NCBI RefSeq assembly: GCF_001654455.1
Contig: NZ_CP015772.1
Span: forward strand, 1,240,001 to 1,304,000
Direction of reading: 5' to 3'
Source of the DNA: Niabella ginsenosidivorans
GTDB lineage: Bacteria > Bacteroidota > Bacteroidia > Chitinophagales > Chitinophagaceae
DNA: 64,000 bases
Shown here: one piece after another, positions 54,601 through 63,993 of the stretch
Layout: every line of letters starts with the position of its first letter
How positions within the stretch are numbered: position 1 is the first letter of the stretch
Position numbers and translations under genes: made by a program
Notes under the pieces: generated by a model
Database searches by the model: none
What the model saw: only the letters and a program-made list of their open reading frames with translations
What the model was told of the DNA's origin: nothing

Positions 54601-54777
54601 AAGTTGTTGGAAATGAAGCTACATAAGGAATGTCATTCCGAACGGATGGAGCGGAGGAATCTTTCTGGTAATACAGAGATCCTTCGGCTTCTCCGGCTAT
54701 TGCAGGATGCGCCGGGGATGACGATTGAAAAAATTGTCCTCCCAATCAGCTTAAATGCAACGCTTTTATGGTTGCCA
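54596..54777. repeat. Dispersed repeat, copy C
   Basis: Begins GTTGTAAGTTGTTGGAAATG, as copy A does; contains GTCATTCCGAACGGATGGAG, ATCTTTCTGGTAATACAGAG, GCCGGGGATGACGATTG and GCTTAAATGCAACGCTTTTA, as copy B does. It is the most complete of the three and joins the features of the other two. Confidence 0.85.
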
Positions 54778-54815
54778 ATGACAGATTACATGGTACGTTG
54801 AAAACCAATACTGCT

Positions 54816-54945
54816 TTAGTCATGCTGAATTCCTGCCCGGATGACCCCGGTGGGACGGGTATTTCAGCATCTATGTATAGCATCACTCAACAGACCTGAA
54901 ACAAAAACAAATCCCCGAACAGGTCCGGGATGACATTTTCAGGAT
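54816..54945. repeat. Composite of short repeat motifs
   Basis: GTCATGCTGAATTC at 54819 and TTCAGCATC at 54863 form a dyad like the one inside the MITE-like element at 16311-16329, and GGTCCGGGATGACA at 54922 repeats the end of the GTCATTCC family. They probably mark remnants of a second repeat family. Confidence 0.45.
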
Positions 54946-55081
54946 GATCCGTAAGAATGATTGTCATTGCCTCCATGAATTTGTTTTTACAACTGGAAAG
55001 CTCATATGACAATCAGGGCGCCTTTGGGTCGCCTCCAGGTCTGATAAAGCTACCGGAACCAACCAGCAAGCCACAAAAGGA

Positions 55082-57064
55082 TCAATCTGCCAGCTTCATT
55101 ACCAGCTCTTTTTGCCGGCCGTTAATGGTTAACGTAAGGTGGAGGCTGTTAGTATCATAATTATTTCCGGCATTTTCTTTTAATGAAATTTCCGGCACTT
55201 TTTCCCCGCTATATGGGTACAGAATGGTGACAAAGGTTTGCGGATGCCCGTCTGTCTTTGGTTTTTCAAATACAAAGGCCGGGCGGCTTACTTCCCTGCG
55301 GTAAGCATAGGAAACTTTGCCTTCTTCTTCTTTCAGGGATACCTGGTCTTTGTTCAGGCTTTGGATCAGCAGGTTATTGCCATCAGCATAGGTGGTATGC
55401 ACTTTATGATAGTGCTGGTCAAAAACGGCTTTGCTGTCTTCTTTTAATTGAAAATGTACGCCGATGTTTCCGGTTGCTTTTCCTATGGCCCTGTCGATCA
55501 TTAAAAAATATTTCTGATCGATGAACAGCACACTGCGCTGATGCTTTAGCTTCGGATAGCTGGGATTGGTATAAGTAAGGATATCCAGGCCTTTACCTGT
55601 TTTCCATTGCTGCTGCTGCGCCTGCGTAATGACCATATTGGCATTATCCAATGTAAGCGTGCTGTGCACACGGGTCTGGCGATACCAGTTCCGCAGCTTC
55701 ATAATGGTTGAATCACCGGCATACACATAACAGCCGGCATCCGGAGTAAAGTTGCGCCCTTTTATCCATAGGTTAAAAGTACCGTTATCCGGCTGGGCAT
55801 GAAAAGCCCCCGGAGGGCTGGCCTTCAGCACCAGCACCGTAGCATCCTCCTTCCACCCGTTCCGGAAGGTATAGAAGCCGGAGGTGGCAAGGCCGTGTGA
55901 AAGATACGGAGGTTGTTTTCCTTTGCTGCCTTGCGAAGCAAAAAACTGTATGATCGCATTATCCGGAAAAGCCTTTGCCCAACTGTTATAGGCTTTAAGC
56001 ATGCTTTTTTTATCAACCAGTTTGGCATCTCCAAACATCGGGTACGTATAATCCGGAAAGGAATAATTGATGGTTGCCAGGATCATTTTTTCAACCGTTT
56101 CCCGGTAGCCGGCCGAAAATTCCCTTTCAAGCCCTGCGGCGCGTGCGGAACGTAAGGCGCTCAGGAAGGTGTTGATCATGGCTACATGATAATTGGGCGA
56201 CAGCTCCCATTGCACCCCATCGGGGTATACCTGTTTTTTGATCTCGGTATTCAATATTTCAATACCGCTTTTTCTCCATGCCGGCGCATTTTTAAATTCA
56301 GGAAAGGAAGTGCCTGCAAACAACACCCGCTGCGCTTCAAACAAACGGTGATTGCCTTTGTCTGCATAATGTGTGGAAAGATAGTCGGCCTGCTGGTGAT
56401 AGCTTTTTAAAAAGCGCATCAGAAAAGCAGGTGTAAAATGCGGTGAGCTTACAAAGATGCTGAAGGCCGGCGCCAGGTTCAGGATCCTGTCAGATACTTC
56501 CAGCGGGCGCCAGGCATATTTATCGTTATCTGCCGACAGGCCCGGTGGGTTTTTTGCTACCCAGTCTGAGAACTGAGCCATCCATTCTGTTGCATACCGC
56601 TCATTATGGGTAGCGCGATATACCAGGGCCATGGACTGCCACCATTTTACCCGGTGCAGTTGCCAGCGAACCTCGTTATCTTTTACCGGCCACAGCTGCC
56701 AGTTAATGTCTTTGCCATAATCAAAGAAGCCATAGCCCTTGTGGGGCTGAAACTTATGCAGTAAGGCGCTGTCCGCAGTGGCCTTAGTAGCCTTATCCAC
56801 CGGCTGATCCATGCTTACATTCTCTTCTGAAGCGCTGAAATCCGGCTCCCGGTCAGCGCTTTTCTTTTTGAAATAGGTCAGAAGTGCCGTAGCTGCCTTA
56901 TCATATTGATGAGCAGCTACCGCTGTTTTTACTTTTTCCAGTCCGGGGTAATTAAGGTTGATGATATCAAAGTCTTTTTGGGATATAGGCGTTTGCTGTG
57001 CCTTAAGAAGGAAAGCGATTCCTATAAACAGGATGCTAAGACCAGTATATTGAGTGCAGCGCAT
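55082..57064 (-). CDS. hepC: Heparin-sulfate lyase (heparinase III, PL12)
   Basis: Eliminative cleavage of heparan sulfate at low-sulfated sites to unsaturated oligosaccharides, in the periplasm. The whole sequence closely follows my memory of Pedobacter heparinus heparinase III, including length (660 versus 659). Signal peptide at residues 1-21 or so. An N-terminal (alpha/alpha) toroid (WQLWPVKDNEVRWQLHRVKW) and a C-terminal beta-sandwich (KLRNWYRQTRVHSTLTLDN). Catalytic candidates are N238 in KGNHRLFEAQ, Y292 in SPNYHVAMI and H422 in FHAQPDNGTF, which sit where the known enzyme has its Asn/Tyr/His. Transcribed after the GH88 gene, with 39 bases between; likely one operon. Confidence 0.92.
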   Translation of the reverse strand: MRCTQYTGLSILFIGIAFLLKAQQTPISQKDFDIINLNYPGLEKVKTAVAAHQYDKAATALLTYFKKKSADREPDFSASEENVSMDQPVDKATKATADSALLHKFQPHKGYGFFDYGKDINWQLWPVKDNEVRWQLHRVKWWQSMALVYRATHNERYATEWMAQFSDWVAKNPPGLSADNDKYAWRPLEVSDRILNLAPAFSIFVSSPHFTPAFLMRFLKSYHQQADYLSTHYADKGNHRLFEAQRVLFAGTSFPEFKNAPAWRKSGIEILNTEIKKQVYPDGVQWELSPNYHVAMINTFLSALRSARAAGLEREFSAGYRETVEKMILATINYSFPDYTYPMFGDAKLVDKKSMLKAYNSWAKAFPDNAIIQFFASQGSKGKQPPYLSHGLATSGFYTFRNGWKEDATVLVLKASPPGAFHAQPDNGTFNLWIKGRNFTPDAGCYVYAGDSTIMKLRNWYRQTRVHSTLTLDNANMVITQAQQQQWKTGKGLDILTYTNPSYPKLKHQRSVLFIDQKYFLMIDRAIGKATGNIGVHFQLKEDSKAVFDQHYHKVHTTYADGNNLLIQSLNKDQVSLKEEEGKVSYAYRREVSRPAFVFEKPKTDGHPQTFVTILYPYSGEKVPEISLKENAGNNYDTNSLHLTLTINGRQKELVMKLAD

Positions 57065-57103
57065 ATGTATTGAATTATAAGAGTTCCTGAGAGGAAAATG
57101 GTT

Positions 57104-58312
57104 TTACTGATCCGGAGCGCTCTGTTTTTTAAGTGCGGCGTATCGTTTCAGCGCTTCAAGATAATAATAATCAGCATAGTTCAGCGGGGTATCCACTTCT
57201 GAATTATAAAGGAAGGCGCCTACGCTGTGCTTCAAGATAAAAAGATGATTTTCGCCGGGCTTTGCCAGATAAGCGTTGGAGGACAATGCTTCCAGTATTT
57301 CCTTTGCATAATCAAAATATTTTTTCCCGTCTTTTGCCTGTGTGCTCAGATCAAGCAGCGCGGAGGCCATTACAGCAGCGGCAGAAGCATCGCGCGGGGC
57401 TCTTCCGTCGGGGTCCATTGCATTGTGCACATCAAAGTCCCATACCGGTACTTTATCCTTCGGCATGCGCGGATGATGCATCAGGAAACAGGCAATATGT
57501 TCCGCCTGCTGTAAAAAACGGGGATCATGTGCATTTTTATAGCACATGGTATAGCCATACAGCCCCCAGGCCTGGCCACGCGCCCATGCAGATTCATCAG
57601 CAAGCCCCTGGTGGGTACCCCTGCTGAGCACTTTGCCCGTAGCGGGGTCATAATCTACCACATGATAAGAGCTGTAATCTTTGCGGTAATGATTCTTCAT
57701 AGTAGTAATGGCATGCATATTAGCTGCCTGTGCGTAAGCCGGTATGTTAAACCGCGTGGCTGCCCAGTACAGGTATTCCAGGTTCATCATATTATCAATG
57801 ATTACCGGGTAGTGCCAGGGTCCAAAATCCCAGGAGCGGATGGTGCCTGTTTTCGGGCTAAAGCGGTTATAGAGGTTACGTACCCCATCCCGCAGGGCGG
57901 GCAGGTAAACCGTATCACCGGTGATGCGCCAGGCATTGCCATAGGAACAATACAGCATAAAGCCCATGTCGTGCGTTTTCTTAATGTAACGGACGGAGTC
58001 CAGCGCCAGTGTAAATTTTTTTGCCGCAGCTGCCAGTTGCTGATCACCCGTAAGCTCATAACAATACCAGAGGCAGCCGGGAAAAAAACCAGTGGTCCAG
58101 TCCGTATAATTGGCAAGCCGTACCGTGCCATCAGGGTTGACCGAACGTGGATGATGCCCGGGGGTATATACCTGAGCGGCCCTGGTAAGCTGTTGACTAA
58201 CCACATCAACCGCATGAAGGAACCAGGCTTCTTTTCCGGCCGCCTGGGCCATTGACGTAACAGAAATAAAGAGGCTGAAGCCTGCTATAATGACATTGAA
58301 TCGTTTTTTCAT
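57104..58312 (-). CDS. Unsaturated glucuronyl hydrolase (GH88)
   Basis: Hydrolyses the unsaturated uronic acid from the non-reducing end of lyase products. 402 residues with a signal peptide (residues 1-22, ends MAQ). GH88 toroid: YTDWTTGFFPGCLWYCYELT, KKTHDMGFMLYCSYG (D115), YPVIIDNMMNLEYLYWAA (D173), WARGQAWGLYGYTMCYKN and APRDASAAAVMASALL. The two aspartates sit where the catalytic/active-site ones do in the family. Its neighbour is heparinase III, so heparan-derived disaccharides are the natural substrate. First gene of the minus-strand pair, divergent from susC. Confidence 0.93.
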   Translation of the reverse strand: MKKRFNVIIAGFSLFISVTSMAQAAGKEAWFLHAVDVVSQQLTRAAQVYTPGHHPRSVNPDGTVRLANYTDWTTGFFPGCLWYCYELTGDQQLAAAAKKFTLALDSVRYIKKTHDMGFMLYCSYGNAWRITGDTVYLPALRDGVRNLYNRFSPKTGTIRSWDFGPWHYPVIIDNMMNLEYLYWAATRFNIPAYAQAANMHAITTMKNHYRKDYSSYHVVDYDPATGKVLSRGTHQGLADESAWARGQAWGLYGYTMCYKNAHDPRFLQQAEHIACFLMHHPRMPKDKVPVWDFDVHNAMDPDGRAPRDASAAAVMASALLDLSTQAKDGKKYFDYAKEILEALSSNAYLAKPGENHLFILKHSVGAFLYNSEVDTPLNYADYYYLEALKRYAALKKQSAPDQ

Positions 58313-58936
58313 GATTTTTTTTCTTTTACAAAACAGTAGTATAAAAGTAATTGACCGGGATAGCAGGATATTTCAAAATGGATTTTTAAATTTTAGAACT
58401 GGATGAAATTTTTAAAAGTGCACCGGAAAGCACCTTCCTGTAAAAAATGGGTTCTTAAAAATTGAAAAATTGTATTCAGTGATTTAACTGGTTGATTTAT
58501 ATGTGCTTAATGTGATTCGGATCATGTGTTGAAATAAAAAAGAGAAAAAATCAACCAGATTGAAAAAACTAAAACCCATTTTTAAACCCTTCGCCTGAAA
58601 GCATGGCTACATTTATAATGAACATTAGCGGCAGACAAAGCCGGTGATTTCATAAACCAGGCAACCGGACGGAACCGGTCAGCGTTCGCTGTCTTTTTGT
58701 CTGGTTTAGAATAGAACAGGAATATTGAACGATTGGTAATAACAGTTAAGAAGCGATTGCATCAAAAGATGCTTAAAAGGAAATTGACCAACAAAAACGG
58801 AAAAGAAATGCCATATAACAGTGACCTGCTCATTGACCGGAATTGGATATGCGGCATTGCTTCCTGCAACACTGCCTTTAAATAGTTCAGATACACTTAA
58901 AATATTAGTTTCACCGGTTTAAAATCACAACTAAAA
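58313..58936. promoter_or_regulatory. Divergent control region of the heparin locus with nested dyads
   Basis: Two nested inverted repeats: CTGGTTGATTT (58488-58498) with AAATCAACCAG (58548-58558), and AAAAATGGGTT (58443-58453) with AACCCATTTTT (58573-58583). Together they span about 140 bases, with the inner pair 49 bases apart, and might be bound by a dimeric regulator that controls both operons or form a cruciform. No hybrid two-component or SusR-type gene lies in the window. A 25-codon frame at 58808 is not convincing. Promoter elements are unclear, as the best TAnnTTTG matches are imperfect. Confidence 0.5.
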
Positions 58937-61900
58937 ATGAAATCAATTCTTATTCTGTTTTTTATGCTGATGAGTATTTCAGGGGGGCTATGGGCTCAGA
59001 CGATTACTATAAAAGGAGTGGTGAGCAGTAGTTCCGGCGAACCGCTGGAAGGGGTTACCATCCATGAAAAGGGCGCTGCCAGAACAGCGGCCACCCAAAA
59101 GGATGGTCATTATATAATTGAAGCCACCCCGGATGGAGTGCTGGTTTTTTCCCATATAGGGTACGAGGGAAAGGAAGAGCGCATCGGCAACCGGGAACAG
59201 ATTAACATTACCCTGACTGCAGAAGATAAAAGCCTGGACCAGGTAGTGGTGGTGGGCTATGGTACTCAAAAAAGAAAAGACCTTACGGGCGCCATCAGTT
59301 CTGTAAGCGGGGCTGAGCTGGCCAAAGTGCCGGTGCAGAATGTGGGCCAGGCGCTGCAGGGCCGGCTGGCAGGAGTGCAGGTCACCATGGCAGATGGGTC
59401 GCCGGGGGCGGAACCCTCTATTAAAATAAGGGGTGGTACTTCCATTACTCAAAGTAACGAGCCTTTATATGTAGTGGATGGTGTGCCGCAAACAGACGGA
59501 CTGGCTTTTCTGGATCCTACAGATATTGAATCGGTGGATGTGCTTAAGGATGCTTCTGCAACCGCTATTTACGGTGCCAGGGGCGCTAATGGCGTGGTTT
59601 TGATCACCACCAAACAGATCAGGGCCGGCAAGGTAACGGTGAACTATGATGGATATGTGGGGGCTAAAAAAATTACAGATGAAATTCCGGTGATGGGAGC
59701 TTATGATTACCTGGTACTGGATTACGAACGGAGAGCCGGAGATTCTGCCAAGATCGCAAGTTTTACCAAATTATACGGCCCGTTTGATTCCCTGAAAACC
59801 ATTTATGGCAACCGGTCCGGCAAAGACTGGCAGGACGAGGTTTTTGGAAGCATGGTCTTTAACCAGTATCATAAAGTGAGCATTAACGGAGGCAGTAAGG
59901 ATACCCGTTTTAATGTATTCTATTCCCGGAGCAAAGATGATGGCATTATGCTCAACAGCGGGTCTACAAAAAATATCGGGAAGATCACCCTTACGCATAA
60001 AATTGGAGACAGGTTTACCATTAATGCGATCGCAAATTATTCCAACCAGAAAATCACTGGTTTGCCGCCTACTGAAGGTGGAAATGCCCGGCTGACCTAT
60101 TTGCAAACTCTTTTGCAATACCGCCCGGTAAGCGGAAGGAATCCGGCTGACGACGATGCGCTGCTGGACCTGGAAACAGACCCGCTGGATAATCAAAGCT
60201 CTCCTGCTTTCCAAAGCCCCATTATAGGAGCCAGGTCCCGGCTGAGGGAGCGTGTCATTAACACCCTTAATGCAAGTGCAACCCTACAATATAAATTGTC
60301 CAAAAGTTTTACCTACCGCGGGCTGATCAGTTATATGGCAAAAGGAAATAAATACAAACAGTTCAATACTTCCGAATCCATTGTGGCCATCCGCAGCGGC
60401 GGTCCGTTTGGAAGTATTACTGAAGAAAATGACAGCCGGCTGAATTACAATAATACGCTTACCTATACGCATACTTTTGCAGGTGCGCATAACCTGGATG
60501 TAACTGCGGGCCAGGAATATATTTATAATTATTTTGAAAATTTCGGAACCAGCGCATCTGCGTTTCCAACGGTTAATAACGGTTGGGACGATCTTTCGCT
60601 TGGAACAATTTATGGCACACCCAGCTCTCATGCGGAAGACGACAAGTTATTATCTTTCTTTGGGCGCCTCAATTACGGGTACAAGAGCAAATACCTGTTA
60701 ACGGCCAGTTTGAGAGCCGATGGGTCTTCAAAATTCGGTATCAATAACCGATGGGGCGTATTCCCTTCTGTAGCGGTTGCCTGGAGGCTGATCAACGAAA
60801 ATTTTATTAAGGAAATACCTGCTTTTTCTGATTTGAAATTAAGGGTAAGCTATGGGCAGGCCGGTAATAACCGCATCAGCAACTATGCAGCACTGGGTAT
60901 CTATACCACCGGTTCTTACCCGCTCAATAATACCATTACAACTTCCGCCTACCAGAACAATCTGCCAAACCCCAACCTGAAATGGGAAGCCAACCAGGCC
61001 ATAAACATTGGATTGGACCTGGGGTTGTTTGACCAGCGCATCACCCTTACTACGGAGTATTATGATAACCGCTCAAAGGATTTGTTATTTGATACCCGTA
61101 TTCCTTCCAGCTCCGGGTTCACAAGCCAGTTTCAGAATATAGGAACCACTTTGGCAAAGGGCCTGGAATTTACCCTGAATACAATAAATATCCGGAATGC
61201 TGATTTTAAATGGAATACCAGTTTTAACATTGCTTTTCCCAAAACCAGGGTGCTGGAGCTCAGTGACGGGGAAACTTCAAAAATTGTAAACAGCTATACT
61301 ACCTTTAATGATTATATCCTTCAGGTAGGGCAACCGGTAGGACTGATGTATGGGTATGTGGCCGATGGTTTGTACCAGGTGGACGATTTTAACTACGATG
61401 CTGCCACCAAAACGTATACCTTAAAGGATGGCATCGTAAAAGACAACCGTACCGTTCAACCCGGGTATCAGAAATTTAAGGACATCAGTGGCCCTGATGG
61501 GGTGCCCGATGGCGTTATCAATGATCTAGACCGCGCCATTATCGGCAATGCAAATCCCAAATACACAGGAGGGATCTCCAATACCCTGAGCTATAAGAAT
61601 TTTGACCTGAGCCTGTTTTTAAACTTTTCTGTAGGAAATGATATCTATAACGCAAACGTGCTCAATAATGCCGCATTGAGTAATGACCTTAAAAACACAT
61701 TATCCCGTTTTACGAACAGGTGGATGACGATTGATGCCAACGGGAACCCTGTAACCGACCCGGCCGCACTTGCTGCACTGAACCAGGGTAAAACCATTCC
61801 TTCATATATAGGTATGGTTTCCGACAGGCCTTACAGCACGATGATCGAGGATGGCTCCTTCCTGCGGATTAATAACCTGAGCCTGGGATATACCCTGCCG

Positions 61901-62095
61901 TCCGGCTGGATAAAAAAAGCAAAGATCAGTAATGCCCGTGTTTATTTTACTGCATATAATTTACATGTGTTTACAAAATACACCGGGTATGATCCTGAAG
62001 TAAGCGTTGTGAATAATGCCATTACTCCCGGCGTTGATTTTAGTGCTTACCCGCGTGCAAAATCTTTTGTTTTGGGTGTAAACCTATCCTTATAA
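58937..62095 (+). CDS. SusC-type TonB-dependent outer-membrane transporter
   Basis: 1,052 residues. Signal peptide ending GLWAQ (residue 21); CarboxypepD_reg-like domain (GVVSSSSGEPLEGVTIHEKG), then the SusC signature QVVVVGYGTQKRKDLTGAIS and plug (IKIRGGTSITQSNEPLYVVD, VLKDASATAIYGARGANGVV) and a large barrel ending KSFVLGVNLSL. It imports oligosaccharides by TonB-driven movement of the SusD lid. Paired with the SusD gene 20 bases downstream and divergent from heparinase III and GH88, so heparan or heparin fragments are the likely cargo. Confidence 0.95.
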   Translation: MKSILILFFMLMSISGGLWAQTITIKGVVSSSSGEPLEGVTIHEKGAARTAATQKDGHYIIEATPDGVLVFSHIGYEGKEERIGNREQINITLTAEDKSLDQVVVVGYGTQKRKDLTGAISSVSGAELAKVPVQNVGQALQGRLAGVQVTMADGSPGAEPSIKIRGGTSITQSNEPLYVVDGVPQTDGLAFLDPTDIESVDVLKDASATAIYGARGANGVVLITTKQIRAGKVTVNYDGYVGAKKITDEIPVMGAYDYLVLDYERRAGDSAKIASFTKLYGPFDSLKTIYGNRSGKDWQDEVFGSMVFNQYHKVSINGGSKDTRFNVFYSRSKDDGIMLNSGSTKNIGKITLTHKIGDRFTINAIANYSNQKITGLPPTEGGNARLTYLQTLLQYRPVSGRNPADDDALLDLETDPLDNQSSPAFQSPIIGARSRLRERVINTLNASATLQYKLSKSFTYRGLISYMAKGNKYKQFNTSESIVAIRSGGPFGSITEENDSRLNYNNTLTYTHTFAGAHNLDVTAGQEYIYNYFENFGTSASAFPTVNNGWDDLSLGTIYGTPSSHAEDDKLLSFFGRLNYGYKSKYLLTASLRADGSSKFGINNRWGVFPSVAVAWRLINENFIKEIPAFSDLKLRVSYGQAGNNRISNYAALGIYTTGSYPLNNTITTSAYQNNLPNPNLKWEANQAINIGLDLGLFDQRITLTTEYYDNRSKDLLFDTRIPSSSGFTSQFQNIGTTLAKGLEFTLNTINIRNADFKWNTSFNIAFPKTRVLELSDGETSKIVNSYTTFNDYILQVGQPVGLMYGYVADGLYQVDDFNYDAATKTYTLKDGIVKDNRTVQPGYQKFKDISGPDGVPDGVINDLDRAIIGNANPKYTGGISNTLSYKNFDLSLFLNFSVGNDIYNANVLNNAALSNDLKNTLSRFTNRWMTIDANGNPVTDPAALAALNQGKTIPSYIGMVSDRPYSTMIEDGSFLRINNLSLGYTLPSGWIKKAKISNARVYFTAYNLHVFTKYTGYDPEVSVVNNAITPGVDFSAYPRAKSFVLGVNLSL

Positions 62096-62115
62096 CCATT
62101 AAAGCGATTACAATA

Positions 62116-63993
62116 ATGAAATACAGAACAGTATTCAGACCGGCAATGATCATTGCCACATTTTGGGTGCTGGTAATAGCAGGAGGCTGTAAAAAAGCAC
62201 TGGAAACCACGCCTTATTCCTACTTTACCAGCGATAATTTTTATACAAGCATTGATGAGGCCTATATGGCTACCCTTGGAGTATACGGCGCAGTATCTTC
62301 CTGGGACGGCTATGGCTGGAATATTCCGATGGTGTTTGATAATGATAATGACATCGGGCAAACCTCAGGAATTGCTGCCGATAACTGGCGGATCATTCCG
62401 CACTATTCCGGCATCCCTGAAACGGATATGTTCTATGGTACCTGGAGCGCTTTGTACCAGGGCATTGACCGGGCAAATGTTGTTTTGGAAAAAATTCCTG
62501 AAATGAGCATTTACAGCAGTGGGACAGATGATGAAAAAGCACAATTGAACCGGATGCTGGGAGAAGCAAAATTCCTGCGGGGATTTTACTATTCAGAGCT
62601 GGTGCGCCTATGGGGGGATGTGCCGTTCAAAACAACCTCATCAAAAGCGGGGGACGACCTGCACCTGGGGCTTACTGACCGGTACACTATTTATGAACAG
62701 ATCATTAAAGATATGCAGGAGGCTGCAGCATTGCTTCCTGAAGCGATGCCCACGGATGAACGCATCAATAAATGGGCGGCAAAAGCCATGCTGGCCCGCG
62801 TGGCTTTGTTTGCGGGCGGCTATTCTTTAAGGGCCAACGGACAAATGCAGCGGCCTGATAATTATAAGGATTATTATAAACTGGCGCAACAGCAGATTAA
62901 TGAAATAATGGCTGCCAATCCCTATAAGCTCAATCCAAGCTACCCGCAGGTATTTATAAATCAGTGCAAGCACGTGCTGGAGCCCACGGAAAGTATTTTT
63001 GAAATAGCGTTTTACACGCCTACAGGCCCTGCAGGTGAGGCGCCCAATGCTTCCCGTTTTGGTTATTTTAATGCGCCTGCCACGGCTACCGGCGTATATG
63101 GAGGTACTTCCGCCCGATGCTTAACGGTGCGTCCTTTTTATGAAAGTTACCAGCAAGGTGATTTCAGAAGGGATTTTGCAATAGCCCGGTTTAAGATTGA
63201 TGCAGACGGCAACAGGGTGTATATTGTTTCCGGAAAAAATGATCAGAACTGGACGGTAGGAAAATGGAGCCGGGAGTACCAGACCAATTCGCCAACAGAA
63301 ATAGGCAGTACCGATATCAATACAGTGATTATGCGTTATTCTGATCTGTTATTGATGCAGGCAGAGGTAGAGAACGAATTGAATGAAGGGCCCAACCAGA
63401 TTGCACTGGACGCTATTAACCAGGTACGCAGAAGGGCTTACGGACTGGATATGGCCGGAAGCGGCATTACGCTTTCTGTTACCAATGGAGGATCCGGCTA
63501 CACCGCTGCACCTACGGTAACCATTTCCGGTGGCGGAGGCAATTATGCTAATGCTGTTGCAACCCTTAAAAATGGCAGTGTCAGTGGCGTTACTATGTAT
63601 AATGCCGGCTTTGGATATACAGCCTTGCCTACCGTGACGGTTTCCGGGGGAGACGGAACCGGCGCTGAAATTACCGCCAGCCTGGCTGCCAAGCCATCAA
63701 AGGCCGACATTGATATTCCTTCGGGTTTAACCAAGCAGGCCTTTCTGGATACGCTGATCAGTGAGCGGGCAAAAGAGCTTTGTTTTGAAGGGATGCGCCG
63801 GGCAGATCTGATCCGCTGGAACCTGCTGGGTACCAGAATTGCCCAAACGTATGCACAACTGCAGGCCATACGTTCTACCTATCCTTATCCTGCGGGTACC
63901 AATTTTGTACCCGGCAAACATGAACTGTATCCGTTTCCTCAGAATGAAACAGATGTTAATAAGAATATTACAAGACAAAATCCCGGATATTGA
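62116..63993 (+). CDS. SusD-family lipoprotein with inserted Gly-rich beta repeats
   Basis: 625 residues. Lipoprotein signal with AGGC (Cys25 region). TPR-like N-half typical of SusD (EAYMATLGVYGAVSSWDGYG, LGEAKFLRGFYYSELVRLWG, VPFKTTSSKAG) and C-end LCFEGMRRADLIRWN, LYPFPQNETDVNKNITRQNP. Residues about 449-525 hold two repeats of a strand-rich unit, SVTNGGSGYTAAPTVTISGG and GVTMYNAGFGYTALPTVTVS, placed between the RYSDLLLMQAEVENELNEG helix and the conserved end. Such units are known from other bacterial surface and phage tail proteins but are not part of SusD. They may add a sugar-binding or spacer module. The 625-residue length exceeds the usual 500-550. Confidence 0.92.
   Translation: MKYRTVFRPAMIIATFWVLVIAGGCKKALETTPYSYFTSDNFYTSIDEAYMATLGVYGAVSSWDGYGWNIPMVFDNDNDIGQTSGIAADNWRIIPHYSGIPETDMFYGTWSALYQGIDRANVVLEKIPEMSIYSSGTDDEKAQLNRMLGEAKFLRGFYYSELVRLWGDVPFKTTSSKAGDDLHLGLTDRYTIYEQIIKDMQEAAALLPEAMPTDERINKWAAKAMLARVALFAGGYSLRANGQMQRPDNYKDYYKLAQQQINEIMAANPYKLNPSYPQVFINQCKHVLEPTESIFEIAFYTPTGPAGEAPNASRFGYFNAPATATGVYGGTSARCLTVRPFYESYQQGDFRRDFAIARFKIDADGNRVYIVSGKNDQNWTVGKWSREYQTNSPTEIGSTDINTVIMRYSDLLLMQAEVENELNEGPNQIALDAINQVRRRAYGLDMAGSGITLSVTNGGSGYTAAPTVTISGGGGNYANAVATLKNGSVSGVTMYNAGFGYTALPTVTVSGGDGTGAEITASLAAKPSKADIDIPSGLTKQAFLDTLISERAKELCFEGMRRADLIRWNLLGTRIAQTYAQLQAIRSTYPYPAGTNFVPGKHELYPFPQNETDVNKNITRQNPGY

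Noticed and set aside
57527-58255. A 242-codon open frame antisense to the GH88 gene
   Set aside because: It lies wholly inside a well-supported gene, has no domain and exists because of codon bias on the other strand.
58660-58700. Hairpin-like GTCAGCGTTCGCTGTC followed by T run
   Set aside because: The loop would be only two bases; a terminator here would also cut off the susC leader.
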